Source: UBA10908 sp964608965 (lineage in GTDB: Bacteria; Bacillota; Clostridia; Peptostreptococcales; Anaerovoracaceae). Taken from it: DNA of 64,000 bases. The translations under genes and the position numbers were made by a program. The stretch lies in assembly GCA_964608965.1 (NCBI GenBank), contig CAZSPZ010000006.1, positions 9,231 through 73,230 of the forward strand, read 5' to 3'. The notes beneath the pieces are model-generated. The model had not been told where the DNA came from and ran no database searches. It was given only the letters and a program-made list of their open reading frames with translations. How positions within the stretch are numbered: the stretch's first letter is position 1; every line of letters begins with the position of its first letter. This document shows, piece by piece, positions 1-7,679 of this stretch.

Positions 1-1297
1 TGTAATATGCATGCATGGATTCAGAATATTTTGTGCCCAGTTTAAAAACCTGTCCTACTTCAATACCCCTTGCCGTTTTTACAGGTGCTCCGCAAACAGG
101 GCAGGGATCACCTTTCTGCAAAAGCTTCAAATCCACAACCATATCCGCAGTGTAATCTCTGTTAAAGTTTACATTTTTTAAATGGTAATTTTCCTTGCAT
201 GCACCGGCGCACATGTTTTTAGCTGCCACCAGTTCGCTGTCCACAATGATTTTGCAATCGTGCAGTCCTACAGGACCGGTAAATCCACCCACGCAGCCCG
301 TCGCATCGTGCATTGCGGTTTCATCCGCAAATTCCAAAGCAAATTCCGGGACATTCAAAGCGTTGATCAATTTGATTTTATTAAGCTGACGGTCTCCTCT
401 TATAAATACTGCAACAAATTCTGAGTTTTGCCCCTCGCCCTTATAAACGGAAAACAGCAATGCTTTTATTGTCTTATTTTGGGGCAGGCCTAGAAAGTCG
501 GCTACGGCTTCTATAGTTTTTGTGCCGGGTGTATATACTTCTTCCATGGGCAATTCAGATTCGGCAGGCATCGCCTCGTCTTGGAATAAAGCTCTTTCGG
601 AAGTGGCCGCCATGTCACAACTTTCGCAATAAATTATTTCGCTTTCCCCTATTTCGGAAAGGGCGCAAAACTCGTGGGAATTGCTTCCTCCGATGGCACC
701 TGTGTCTGCCTCGACCGGCCGGTAAATAAGCTTGCAGCGGTCAAATACTTTTTTGTAGGCGTCGTACATATCCTGATAGCTTTTTGTCAGACCTTCTTCA
801 TCTTTGTCGAAGGAATAAGCATCCTTCATGATAAACTCGCGACTTCTGATAAGGCCGAATCTCGGTCTTGCTTCATCCCTGTACTTTGTCTGTATTTGAT
901 AAAGGTTGAAAGGAAGTTGTCTGTAAGAGCTTACATTTTGGCGCACGGTATCGGTAAACACTTCTTCATGCGTAGGCCCCAGACAAAAGTCTCTTTCATT
1001 TCTGTCTTTAAGTCTCCATAATTCCGGCCCATACGCAAACCATCGACCGGACTCCTGCCACAGTTCTGCAGGCTGAACTGCAGACATAAGAATTTCCTGC
1101 GCTCCGGCAGTATCCATTTCTTCTCTTACTATGCTCTCTATTTTTCGAAGAGTTCTGATGCCTAAAGGTAGAAACCCGTATACTCCCGATACCAGCTTCC
1201 TGATCATTCCGGCTCGAAGCAGCAATATATGGCTGGCGATTTCTGCTTCTGCGGGTACTTCCCTTAAAGTGTGTAGATACATATTCGATGCTTTCAT
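1..1297 (-). CDS. proS: Prolyl-tRNA synthetase, C-terminus cut by window edge
   Basis: Class II aminoacyl-tRNA synthetase that charges tRNA-Pro in the cytoplasm. About 432 residues are visible, from an ATG at 1297 preceded by AGGAAG. The N-terminus (MKASNMYLHTLREVPAEAE, then ASHILLLRAGMIRKLVSGVY) is the usual bacterial ProS opening, and the last visible part (GDPCPVCGAPVKTARGIEVG, then FKLGTKYSE) is the conserved stretch after the YbaK-like editing insertion. The family is about 570 residues long, so roughly 140 residues with the anticodon-binding domain lie outside the window. It follows ispDF by 42 bp and is probably the next gene of the carD-yacL-ispDF operon. There is no room for a T-box leader in front of it. 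Confidence 0.95.
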   Translation of the reverse strand, partial: MKASNMYLHTLREVPAEAEIASHILLLRAGMIRKLVSGVYGFLPLGIRTLRKIESIVREEMDTAGAQEILMSAVQPAELWQESGRWFAYGPELWRLKDRNERDFCLGPTHEEVFTDTVRQNVSSYRQLPFNLYQIQTKYRDEARPRFGLIRSREFIMKDAYSFDKDEEGLTKSYQDMYDAYKKVFDRCKLIYRPVEADTGAIGGSNSHEFCALSEIGESEIIYCESCDMAATSERALFQDEAMPAESELPMEEVYTPGTKTIEAVADFLGLPQNKTIKALLFSVYKGEGQNSEFVAVFIRGDRQLNKIKLINALNVPEFALEFADETAMHDATGCVGGFTGPVGLHDCKIIVDSELVAAKNMCAGACKENYHLKNVNFNRDYTADMVVDLKLLQKGDPCPVCGAPVKTARGIEVGQVFKLGTKYSESMHAYY

Positions 1298-1339
1298 AAT
1301 ATCTTTCTTCCTTTTACTGAGATTATATATCAAAAAAGT

Positions 1340-2455
1340 TTATCTTGTAATAGTGGCAACTGCGGTGGAAGACATTCCTTCCATTCTGCCCACAAAACCC
1401 AAACCTTCTTGTGTCGTCGCTTTTATACTCACGGAAGCCATATTCAAGTTTAGCGCTGAGGCTATTTGCTTTCGCATTTCTTCTGTGTAAGGCGCGATTT
1501 TAGGTTGTTCGCAGGCAAGTGTAGCATCAATAAAAGAGATTGTAAAGCCTTCCCCTTCTATGAGCTCGCGCGTGCGAGCCAATAAATCCATGCCTGCCAT
1601 GCCTTTATATGCATTATCGTTATCGGGGAAATGCTTTCCTATATCGCCCATCGCTGCTGCGCCAAGAAGCGCATCGGCGATGGAATGTACGATTACATCT
1701 GCGTCGCTATGGCCCAAAAGTCCTTTTTCATAAGGAATTTTTACGCAGCCCAGCCACAATTCCCGGCCGAAAACCAATCGGTGCACATCGTAGCCAAAGC
1801 CGGTCCTGAATTCTCTGGGTAAGTCCTCTTTTGTTGTGACTTTTATGTTTGTGTAACTGCCCGGCACAATCGCCACCTTCATTCCCAAATGTTCCAAAAG
1901 AGAAGCTTCGTCCGTCACACTAATATCTTCGGCTAACGCTTTTTCAAAAGCTTCCATCAGCAGTTTTTTCTCAAAACCTTGAGGAGTCTGAACTTGGAAG
2001 AGTTCCGAGCGATCCAGCGTCCTGTCTTTTGTTCTTATCGTAGCTTTAGGGGGAACACACGGGATTGCGGCGCCATACTGAAGAACGCCCTGTATTACGT
2101 TTTGGATGATTTCCTGGCTTACAAACGGTCTGGCACCGTCGTGAACCAATACGATGTCTGTTTCAAGAGGAACCGCGGACAGACCTTTATATACTGAATC
2201 TTGACGGCGGCAACCACCTTCCGTAATGACTATCTCTTTTTCGGTATCGCCAAAATCTTTTACACGTACGCCAGAGCCTGGTTCTGTCACATAAACGACG
2301 CAATCCACTTCGCTGCAAGCCAAAAATACCCGAGTGGCCTTGATGGCCATTGGGATACCTTCGATTCTGATATATTGTTTCAAAACGCTGCTGCCCATTC
2401 GATTCCCTGAACCGGCAGCAGCAATAATGACCGCTACTTTTTTGTTTGCAATCAT
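1340..2455 (-). CDS. ispDF: Bifunctional IspD/IspF isoprenoid enzyme
   Basis: Fused methylerythritol-phosphate pathway enzyme of 371 residues. The N-terminal half (about 1-215) is the IspD cytidylyltransferase: it has the nucleotide-binding start VAVIIAAAGSGNRMGSSVLKQ and VLVHDGARPFV. The C-terminal half (about 216-371) is IspF: metal ligands in GYDVHR and the HSDAD motif, DIGKHFPD, and the closing KATTQEGLGFVGR. The pair converts methylerythritol 4-phosphate to CDP-ME and later CDP-ME 2-phosphate to the cyclodiphosphate; IspE acts between them and is not seen here. I place the start at 2455 because it has AGAGGG upstream and clears the yacL stop at 2469; an in-frame start at 2494 would overlap yacL. 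Separate ispD and ispF genes are the commoner Firmicutes form. Confidence 0.95.
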   Translation of the reverse strand: MIANKKVAVIIAAAGSGNRMGSSVLKQYIRIEGIPMAIKATRVFLACSEVDCVVYVTEPGSGVRVKDFGDTEKEIVITEGGCRRQDSVYKGLSAVPLETDIVLVHDGARPFVSQEIIQNVIQGVLQYGAAIPCVPPKATIRTKDRTLDRSELFQVQTPQGFEKKLLMEAFEKALAEDISVTDEASLLEHLGMKVAIVPGSYTNIKVTTKEDLPREFRTGFGYDVHRLVFGRELWLGCVKIPYEKGLLGHSDADVIVHSIADALLGAAAMGDIGKHFPDNDNAYKGMAGMDLLARTRELIEGEGFTISFIDATLACEQPKIAPYTEEMRKQIASALNLNMASVSIKATTQEGLGFVGRMEGMSSTAVATITR

Positions 2456-2468
2456 AGGCAAACCCTCT

Positions 2469-3593
2469 TTATTGGAAAGGTTTCGGCTTTGCAAATATCA
2501 TTCGTCCCGCCGATGTCTGCAGCACGCTTGTCACCGTGGCTTCTATTGTTTGACCGATATATCTTTTCCCGTCTTCCACGACAATCATCGTGCCGTCATC
2601 CAGATATGCGACCCCTTGGTTGTTTTCTTTTCCCTCTTTGACGAGGAACAACTGCATATCTTCGCCCGGAAGCACCACGGGTTTTAACGAATTCGTGAGC
2701 TCGTTGATATTTAGAACACCAACTCCTTTTAATGCGGCAACTTTATTTAAATTGAAGTCGTTTGTAACCACAACTCCCTTCATAATCTGTGCCAGCTTTA
2801 AGAGTTTGACATCCACTTCGGGAATATCATCCAATGCCTTTTCTGTATCCGTATTGTATATTTCTATGCCATAGTCCCCTTGAATTTTATTGAGAACATC
2901 CAAACCGCGACGCCCCCGATTGCGCTTAAGCGTATCAGAGGAATCCGCAATGTGGCGGAGCTCCACCAGTACGAACTCAGGAATCACGATATTACCTTCT
3001 ATAAATCCGGTTTTCATGACATCTGCGATTCTGCCGTCGATAATGACGCTGGTATCTAAAATTTTCGGGGCAGCAGTTCTTGCTTTACCCTTGCCTTTTG
3101 CTGTTTGATCTTTTTGAGACAATCCTGATAGCCATGCGGGTCTTGCATCTTCTCCGCTTTTTTTGCGAGAAATACTCACGCCTAAAGATCCGAAGAAGAA
3201 GTACAGCAAAGTCGATAGAATAGTGTTGATATACGCTGTTTGCAACACCTCGATCCCATTAATAATCTGCGAGACCAAGTAAGCGATAACAAGACCACAT
3301 ATCAGACCTATTGCTGCCGGCAACATCTCGTTGGCCGGAATTTTTAAAATATCCGACTCGATGTTTTTGGCAATTTTTTCGCCTCGTTTTCGAAGTACCG
3401 CGTAAAAATAAAAGAAAAAAAGTCCGAATATCCATACGAGCACAAAAGAAATTAATGTCTTTTCGCTGTATGTCATAGCCCATTTCTCTCCCCATTTTGC
3501 GGCGAGATCCTGGTTTAGAAGAAAAATCGATACTCCATAACCAAACAGCATCCCACACAGAGTAAAAACCGCGCGAAACACCTTATTTAACAA
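2469..3593 (-). CDS. yacL: PIN-TRAM membrane protein, YacL family
   Basis: 374-residue protein with four hydrophobic N-terminal segments (roughly 5-25, 45-65, 85-108, 120-140), then a PIN nuclease-like domain (about 175-290; ILDTSVIIDGRIADV, IVIPEFVLVELRHIAD, VVTNDFNLNKVA with the expected acidic residues) and a C-terminal TRAM domain (about 310-370). The family is called a membrane-bound PIN/TRAM ATPase or YacL; its in vivo substrate is not settled. It sits between carD and ispDF, as in many Firmicutes. The start codon is TTG at 3593, with an uninterrupted run of nine G residues (minus strand) as the only Shine-Dalgarno-like element, described separately. Confidence 0.9.
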   Translation of the reverse strand: MLNKVFRAVFTLCGMLFGYGVSIFLLNQDLAAKWGEKWAMTYSEKTLISFVLVWIFGLFFFYFYAVLRKRGEKIAKNIESDILKIPANEMLPAAIGLICGLVIAYLVSQIINGIEVLQTAYINTILSTLLYFFFGSLGVSISRKKSGEDARPAWLSGLSQKDQTAKGKGKARTAAPKILDTSVIIDGRIADVMKTGFIEGNIVIPEFVLVELRHIADSSDTLKRNRGRRGLDVLNKIQGDYGIEIYNTDTEKALDDIPEVDVKLLKLAQIMKGVVVTNDFNLNKVAALKGVGVLNINELTNSLKPVVLPGEDMQLFLVKEGKENNQGVAYLDDGTMIVVEDGKRYIGQTIEATVTSVLQTSAGRMIFAKPKPFQ

Positions 3594-3600
3594 TTTATAT

Positions 3601-3609
3601 CCCCCCCCC
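3601..3609 (-). promoter_or_regulatory. G9 homopolymer acting as yacL ribosome binding site
   Basis: On the minus strand nine consecutive G residues are followed by ATATAAA and the TTG start of yacL. No other purine-rich element lies close enough to serve as a Shine-Dalgarno sequence. Homopolymers of this length are prone to slippage, so the tract could vary in length between cells; that consequence is inference. Confidence 0.6.
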
Positions 3610-3667
3610 TTTCATATTTAATTGTATATGATGCACTCAGGTAATCGTCCAAAGCAGTCCGAGATTG

Positions 3668-4141
3668 TTATACCGCCTCGTCGATCATTGCAATTGCCTC
3701 AGTCTCGCTAAACTCTTTTGTGAGAACAATCTCACTCACCAGTATTTGTCTGGCATTGGCCAGCATTTTTTTCTCGCCGGTGGAAAGTTTTTTAATTCTG
3801 TCTACACGAATGAGGTTTCTGACTACTTCTGCAACTTCTAAAATATCGCCGCTTTTTAGCTTTTCCATGTTCTCTCTAAACCGGCGATTCCAGTTTTCGT
3901 CCATTTCGGTTGATCCCTCGCGTAAAAGTTTATAAACTTCATCTACCTTATCCGAGGAGACTATGGGTCTTATGCCCACCTGGTCGGAATTTGCCACGGG
4001 AATCATAACCTGCATGTTGCCATAAGGAATATGCAAAATATAATACGACCTTGTTTCGCCCAAGACCTCTTTGTTTTCTATATTCTCTATGATTCCGGCA
4101 CCGTGCATAGGATACACGACTTTATCTCCGATTACAAACAT
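3668..4141 (-). CDS. carD: CarD-family transcription regulator
   Basis: 157-residue CarD/CdnL-type protein that binds the RNA polymerase beta subunit and stabilises open complexes at promoters, rRNA promoters among others. The N-terminal RNAP-interacting Tudor-like domain reads MFVIGDKVVYPMHGAGIIEN and continues through YYILHIPYGNMQVMIPV; the remainder is the helical DNA-contacting domain (WNRRFRENMEKLKSGD). The start at 4141 follows AGGAGGGAATTT. A longer reading frame back to 4192 would begin inside the -35 element of the promoter at 4160-4188, so it cannot be the real start for that transcript. First gene of the carD-yacL-ispDF-proS operon, with two consensus promoters. Confidence 0.95.
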   Translation of the reverse strand: MFVIGDKVVYPMHGAGIIENIENKEVLGETRSYYILHIPYGNMQVMIPVANSDQVGIRPIVSSDKVDEVYKLLREGSTEMDENWNRRFRENMEKLKSGDILEVAEVVRNLIRVDRIKKLSTGEKKMLANARQILVSEIVLTKEFSETEAIAMIDEAV

Positions 4142-4159
4142 AAATTCCCTCCTGACCAT

Positions 4160-4188
4160 ATTATATATGCCGGGAGGTGAATAGTCAA
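4160..4188 (-). promoter_or_regulatory. carD promoter P2 (TTGACT-17-TATAAT)
   Basis: On the minus strand a -35 TTGACT (4183-4188) and -10 TATAAT (4160-4165) are separated by exactly 17 bases, near-perfect for the main vegetative sigma factor. The transcript would start about 10-15 bases before the AGGAGG of carD, giving a very short leader. Confidence 0.85.
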
Positions 4189-4207
4189 CCAAACAAAAAT
4201 AAATGGT

Positions 4208-4236
4208 AGTTTATCATACGATAATATGCATGTCAA
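4208..4236 (-). promoter_or_regulatory. carD promoter P1 (TTGACA-17-TGA-TAAACT)
   Basis: Second sigma-A type promoter: perfect -35 TTGACA (4231-4236), 17-base spacer ending in TGA (extended -10), then TAAACT (4208-4213). The spacer carries an inverted repeat (TTATC-atac-GATAA) that could be an operator. The -35 overlaps the last codons of the upstream histidine kinase gene. Confidence 0.75.
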
Positions 4237-5717
4237 TAGGAAATTTCACAGTTCATCATAAACCAGAAAACACTGCCCTTTCCCTCTTCGCTTTCCACTC
4301 CGAATTCAGCATTGTGCAGCTGTAATATCTCTTTTGTGATTGAAAGTCCCAGCCCGGATCCACCCGACAGTACCCTGCTGTTTTGCTTGCTGGCTCTGTG
4401 ATAACGATTCCATATGTTCTCTAATTCCGGAGCAGGAATGCCAATACCTTTATCAATGACAGAGAGTTTCATTTTGCCGTTTTCCGCTTCGATTGTAACT
4501 TTTATATCTTTTATTTGACCGCTGTATTGAACGGAATTCGATATAAGATTATAGAGCACCTGAGAAAGCCTTCGCTCGTCACCATGAACAATAACATTTC
4601 CGGGTATTCGATTGAATTCAAAGGTATAGCCTTCCTGTTCTTCCAACACCTTATATGTAGATAAGACTCCCTCTGTCAACTTTTGTATATCCACAGGGTT
4701 TTTCTTCATGACATCCACCCCGGATTGTATTTTAGAAAGCGTCAATATATCACCGACCAGTGCATCCAGCCGGTCAGCCTCTTCTACAATAACCCCCAAA
4801 TGTTCATTTCTTTTCGCTTCGTTGTTGCCGGATATATCCCGTACAAGCTCGGCGTACGACTTTACCATGGTGAGCGGTGTCCTAAGGTCGTGGGAGACAT
4901 TTGCCAACAAATCTTTCTGGAGATTGTCTGCCTTTGAAAGTTCCTCGGCAGTATACGTCAGCGTGTTTGCCAAATCGTTTATTTCGGTGTAATGGCCACC
5001 TTCAAACGTAACGTTGTAATTTCCTTCTGCCAACAATTCCGCTTTATTTTTGATATTCGTTAAAGGTTTTGACAGTCTTGTCGAAAGCCAGAAGGCCAAT
5101 ATTCCTGCGATTGTCAAAGATACGACAGTCACAAGCAAAAGCTGACGCGCAAGGATATTTACCGTGGTATCCACAGGGTAAAGAGGGGCAAACGCATAGA
5201 TGAATAAGTCTTCTCTATAGCTACTTTCTGCAATGGATGCATAGACTAAGGTTTTACTTTTGCGGCCTTGATCCTCGACATAAAAATGAATCGTTCCGTC
5301 CGTGCTGGAAAGAACCAATTCTTTTGCCTTTTCCATTTCCGCCGCCCCGCCAACAAACATTCGTCCCGGCCCATCCGCTTGAATCGAAGAAGTGATGCGC
5401 AGCAATCCGTCTGCCGTTTCAAGGTAGAAATAAGTATCATTCTCAAAAGAAAGTTCCCAAATTTCCGCATAAAGGGCGTCCAAATCTAAAATTTCACTTT
5501 GCGAATAGGTTTTACCAAGAGCGTTCACCATGAACTTTACTTGTTTCTGCATAGAAACTTCATAATAAGAATTTAAAAAAGCAATTTGGAGAAGCCATAA
5601 AATCGCCATAAGTGATACAGCAAAAAGCACAAAATACAAGGTCAGCTTAAACTTTAAACTCCTTGGGTCAATGCTGTGTTTTGTTTTTCCGGTTTCGCTG
5701 CCTACATTAATCCTCAA
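4233..5717 (-). CDS. Membrane sensor histidine kinase (HAMP, HisKA, HATPase)
   Basis: 494-residue EnvZ/PhoR-type sensor kinase. Two membrane segments (about 24-48 and 190-212) flank an extracellular sensing region of about 140 residues. A HAMP linker (about 212-265) follows, then the HisKA dimerisation domain with H-box NVSHDLRTPLTMVKSYAEL, and a GHKL ATPase domain with N-box NLISNSVQYSG, G1 DKGIGIPAPE and G2 GGSGLGLSI. It should autophosphorylate on the H-box histidine and pass phosphate to the regulator encoded just upstream, whose 3' end it overlaps by 11 bases. The reading frame opens with TTG at 5717; the next methionine lies inside the first membrane segment, so TTG is the likely start. 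The signal is unknown; the ABC exporter genes upstream are a plausible regulon. Confidence 0.9.
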   Translation of the reverse strand: MRINVGSETGKTKHSIDPRSLKFKLTLYFVLFAVSLMAILWLLQIAFLNSYYEVSMQKQVKFMVNALGKTYSQSEILDLDALYAEIWELSFENDTYFYLETADGLLRITSSIQADGPGRMFVGGAAEMEKAKELVLSSTDGTIHFYVEDQGRKSKTLVYASIAESSYREDLFIYAFAPLYPVDTTVNILARQLLLVTVVSLTIAGILAFWLSTRLSKPLTNIKNKAELLAEGNYNVTFEGGHYTEINDLANTLTYTAEELSKADNLQKDLLANVSHDLRTPLTMVKSYAELVRDISGNNEAKRNEHLGVIVEEADRLDALVGDILTLSKIQSGVDVMKKNPVDIQKLTEGVLSTYKVLEEQEGYTFEFNRIPGNVIVHGDERRLSQVLYNLISNSVQYSGQIKDIKVTIEAENGKMKLSVIDKGIGIPAPELENIWNRYHRASKQNSRVLSGGSGLGLSITKEILQLHNAEFGVESEEGKGSVFWFMMNCEISY

Positions 5718-6381
5718 ATTTATAACCTATTCCGCGCACGGTTGCGACTTTATCCCTGTATGGACCAAGCCTGCCTCGAAGATTCTTTATATGGGTGTCA
5801 ATCGTTCGGTCGTCGCCGAAAAAATCATAACCCCATATATCTCGCAGCAACTTATCTCTGGACATTGCGATATTTCTGTTTTGAATAAGGTACAAAAGCA
5901 ATTCGTACTCTTTTAAAGTCAACTCAGCCTTTTCCCCATCTACGGTGACAGTCCTGCCTGCGGCGTTCACCACCAGGCCTCCGGAGATAAATTGCGTCGC
6001 ATTCAATTCTTCGCTGCTTCGATTTTTGCGGGCGAGAACGGCAGTGATCCGTGCCATCAATTCTTTGGGGCTGAAAGGTTTCACCACATAATCGTCTATA
6101 CCCAGCTCAAAGCCAAAAAGTTTGTCGTATTCCTCGCCCCTTGCGGAGAGCATAATGACGGGGATATCTTTTCCCTTCTTGATCTCCTTGCAAGCCGTAA
6201 ATCCATCTAACTTGGGCATCATGATATCCATTACAATCAAGTCAAAATCATCCTTTAACGCGATAGACACAGCCTCCATGCCATCCGAGGCTTCGACCAC
6301 GTCATGATGGTTGAATTCCGCATATTCCCGGATAACCGCTCTTATTTTTGCTTCGTCATCCACTACTAATATTTTAGCCAT
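5707..6381 (-). CDS. OmpR/PhoB-family response regulator
   Basis: 224-residue two-domain regulator. The receiver domain (1-120) has the acidic pair in VVDDE, the phosphoacceptor aspartate in LIVMDIMMPKLDG, and the conserved lysine in VVKPFSPKEL. The C-terminal winged helix (about 128-224) carries LTLKEYELLLYLIQN and the recognition-helix region DRTIDTHIKNLRGRLG. The start at 6381 follows AAGAGG. It forms an operon with the kinase downstream. No autoregulatory operator was evident in the 100-bp upstream gap. Confidence 0.93.
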   Translation of the reverse strand: MAKILVVDDEAKIRAVIREYAEFNHHDVVEASDGMEAVSIALKDDFDLIVMDIMMPKLDGFTACKEIKKGKDIPVIMLSARGEEYDKLFGFELGIDDYVVKPFSPKELMARITAVLARKNRSSEELNATQFISGGLVVNAAGRTVTVDGEKAELTLKEYELLLYLIQNRNIAMSRDKLLRDIWGYDFFGDDRTIDTHIKNLRGRLGPYRDKVATVRGIGYKFED

Positions 6382-6444
6382 ACCATACCTCTTTCTTTGA
6401 TTTTATTGTACCGGTCAAGTATGTTGAACGTGTGAATATAAGAT

Positions 6445-6476
6445 AAAAACGGTATGAAACGCTTCGTCTCATACCG
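6445..6476 (-). terminator. Intrinsic terminator after exporter adaptor gene
   Basis: On the minus strand an 8-bp stem CGGTATGA/TCATACCG (6469-6476 and 6450-6457) closes an 11-base loop that can pair further, and is followed at once by TTTTTAT. It ends the adaptor gene transcript just before the two-component operon. Confidence 0.85.
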
Positions 6477-6482
6477 CTGTCG

Positions 6483-7574
6483 CTATCTCTTCTCTTTTAT
6501 CCTTACCCCGTCTCCGATGGCTGTGGAGGGGGAAATAATCACTTGCATCCCTTCCGATAAACCTTCCATTATTTCGGTATAATCTTCGCCTTCCAGGCCG
6601 ATGTCCACCGGCGTCAGAACTGCTTTCCCCATTTTTTCAACATAGACATAGTTTTTATCTTCGATGGTAAACAGAGAATTCTCGGGAACCGAAAGGACCT
6701 GCGTTCTCTCCGCCACGACGATTTGGACGTCTACACTGCTACCCAATCTTGGCGTAACATCCTTAGGCACAGCTACTTCGACCAAGACGCGCTTCTGTGC
6801 GATTCCCAGCGAAGAGATGTAATCAGTGGCCTTTATGGAAACCTTGCTGACATTGGCTCTGTCGGTAATCAAATCCTCTTCTGCATATACGGAAGCTTTC
6901 ATGCCGACAGCGAGCAAATCCGCATCGGTAGAGATAAGGTGCAGCGAAACAATACGATCATCCACCCCGCCTACTTCTGCAAGAGGTATTCCCGAGCCCG
7001 CCGTTTCGCCTTCCTTTACATAAATCGCCGTCACAACGCCCGCTATGGGTGAAGTAATACCGTCTGCGGCGGTTGCAATGGAAACGCTTTGGGCGGAATA
7101 GCCCAGGGCGGACAATTGAGCTGACAGTTGCTGCGTTGCGGCAAGCGATTGACTGTAGGTTATATAACTTATTGCTCCCTGTTCGTAAAGAATCTTGTTG
7201 TTGTCAGAAAGGTTTTTGGCGGCAGCGTATTGTGCGTATACACCTGCGGCTTGTGCTTTGATACCGGCGACATCCGAAGCAGAAGAAAAATCCGAAAAAG
7301 AAATGAGCAAATCTCCTTCTTCTACTTTTTGTCCTTCTTCGACGAGGATTTCACCGATTGTACCTGAACCTTTTGCGCTGATGGTAACAGCGCTTTCGGA
7401 TTCAACGCTTCCGGATTCTTCTACGATTTTGCGGATGTCACGCTGCGCAACTTCTCCCAACGTAACCTCTTCTCTCCCGGAGAGATAAGCACCCGCGGAA
7501 CTTAAAAGGATGACCGTTATCGCTATTCCTGCAATGATCTTATTCTTTTTTGTCAATGTCTTAAGCTTTATCAT
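6483..7574 (-). CDS. HlyD/MacA-type periplasmic-adaptor-like exporter subunit
   Basis: 363-residue membrane fusion (adaptor) protein of an ABC exporter. It has an N-terminal membrane anchor (about 12-30), then a first half-lipoyl motif (GTIGEILVEEGQKVEEGDLL), a short alpha-hairpin with Ala/Gln/Ser-rich helices (about 95-155), the second half-lipoyl part (SPIAGVVTAIYVKEGETAGS), a beta-barrel and a membrane-proximal domain. Start 7574 follows AGGAAGG; an ATG ten codons upstream lacks a site. In Gram-positive bacteria such proteins pair with MacB-like permeases, and the ABC genes at 7680-10768 lie directly upstream in the same orientation. A promoter-like sequence in the gap suggests it may also be expressed on its own. 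Confidence 0.88.
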   Translation of the reverse strand: MIKLKTLTKKNKIIAGIAITVILLSSAGAYLSGREEVTLGEVAQRDIRKIVEESGSVESESAVTISAKGSGTIGEILVEEGQKVEEGDLLISFSDFSSASDVAGIKAQAAGVYAQYAAAKNLSDNNKILYEQGAISYITYSQSLAATQQLSAQLSALGYSAQSVSIATAADGITSPIAGVVTAIYVKEGETAGSGIPLAEVGGVDDRIVSLHLISTDADLLAVGMKASVYAEEDLITDRANVSKVSIKATDYISSLGIAQKRVLVEVAVPKDVTPRLGSSVDVQIVVAERTQVLSVPENSLFTIEDKNYVYVEKMGKAVLTPVDIGLEGEDYTEIMEGLSEGMQVIISPSTAIGDGVRIKEKR

Positions 7575-7594
7575 ATTTTGCCTTCCTCGCTCAT

Positions 7595-7623
7595 AGTTTA
7601 GCATAGGTCTACCTGAGCTTCAA
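7595..7623 (-). promoter_or_regulatory. Candidate promoter for adaptor gene
   Basis: Minus strand: TTGAAG (7618-7623), a 17-base spacer ending in TGC, and TAAACT (7595-7600). The extended -10 and correct spacing support it; each hexamer matches consensus only four or five of six. Confidence 0.5.
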
Positions 7624-7679
7624 ATAATTTGTAAGAACCGTTTCATTGATATGTTTGCTTTTATAAATTTTGTCAGTCG

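Noticed and set aside
1298..1339. T-box leader for proS or for the other synthetase genes (metG, lysS, asnS)
   Set aside because: Upstream gaps are 23-42 bp, too short, and no T-box core sequence was seen.
4142..4192. Longer start for CarD at 4192
   Set aside because: It would place the first codons within the promoter at 4160-4188 and has no ribosome binding site; the ATG at 4141 has AGGAGG.
7605..7679. Terminator between exporter permease and adaptor genes
   Set aside because: No stem with T run; the adaptor is probably read through from the permease in addition to its own candidate promoter.
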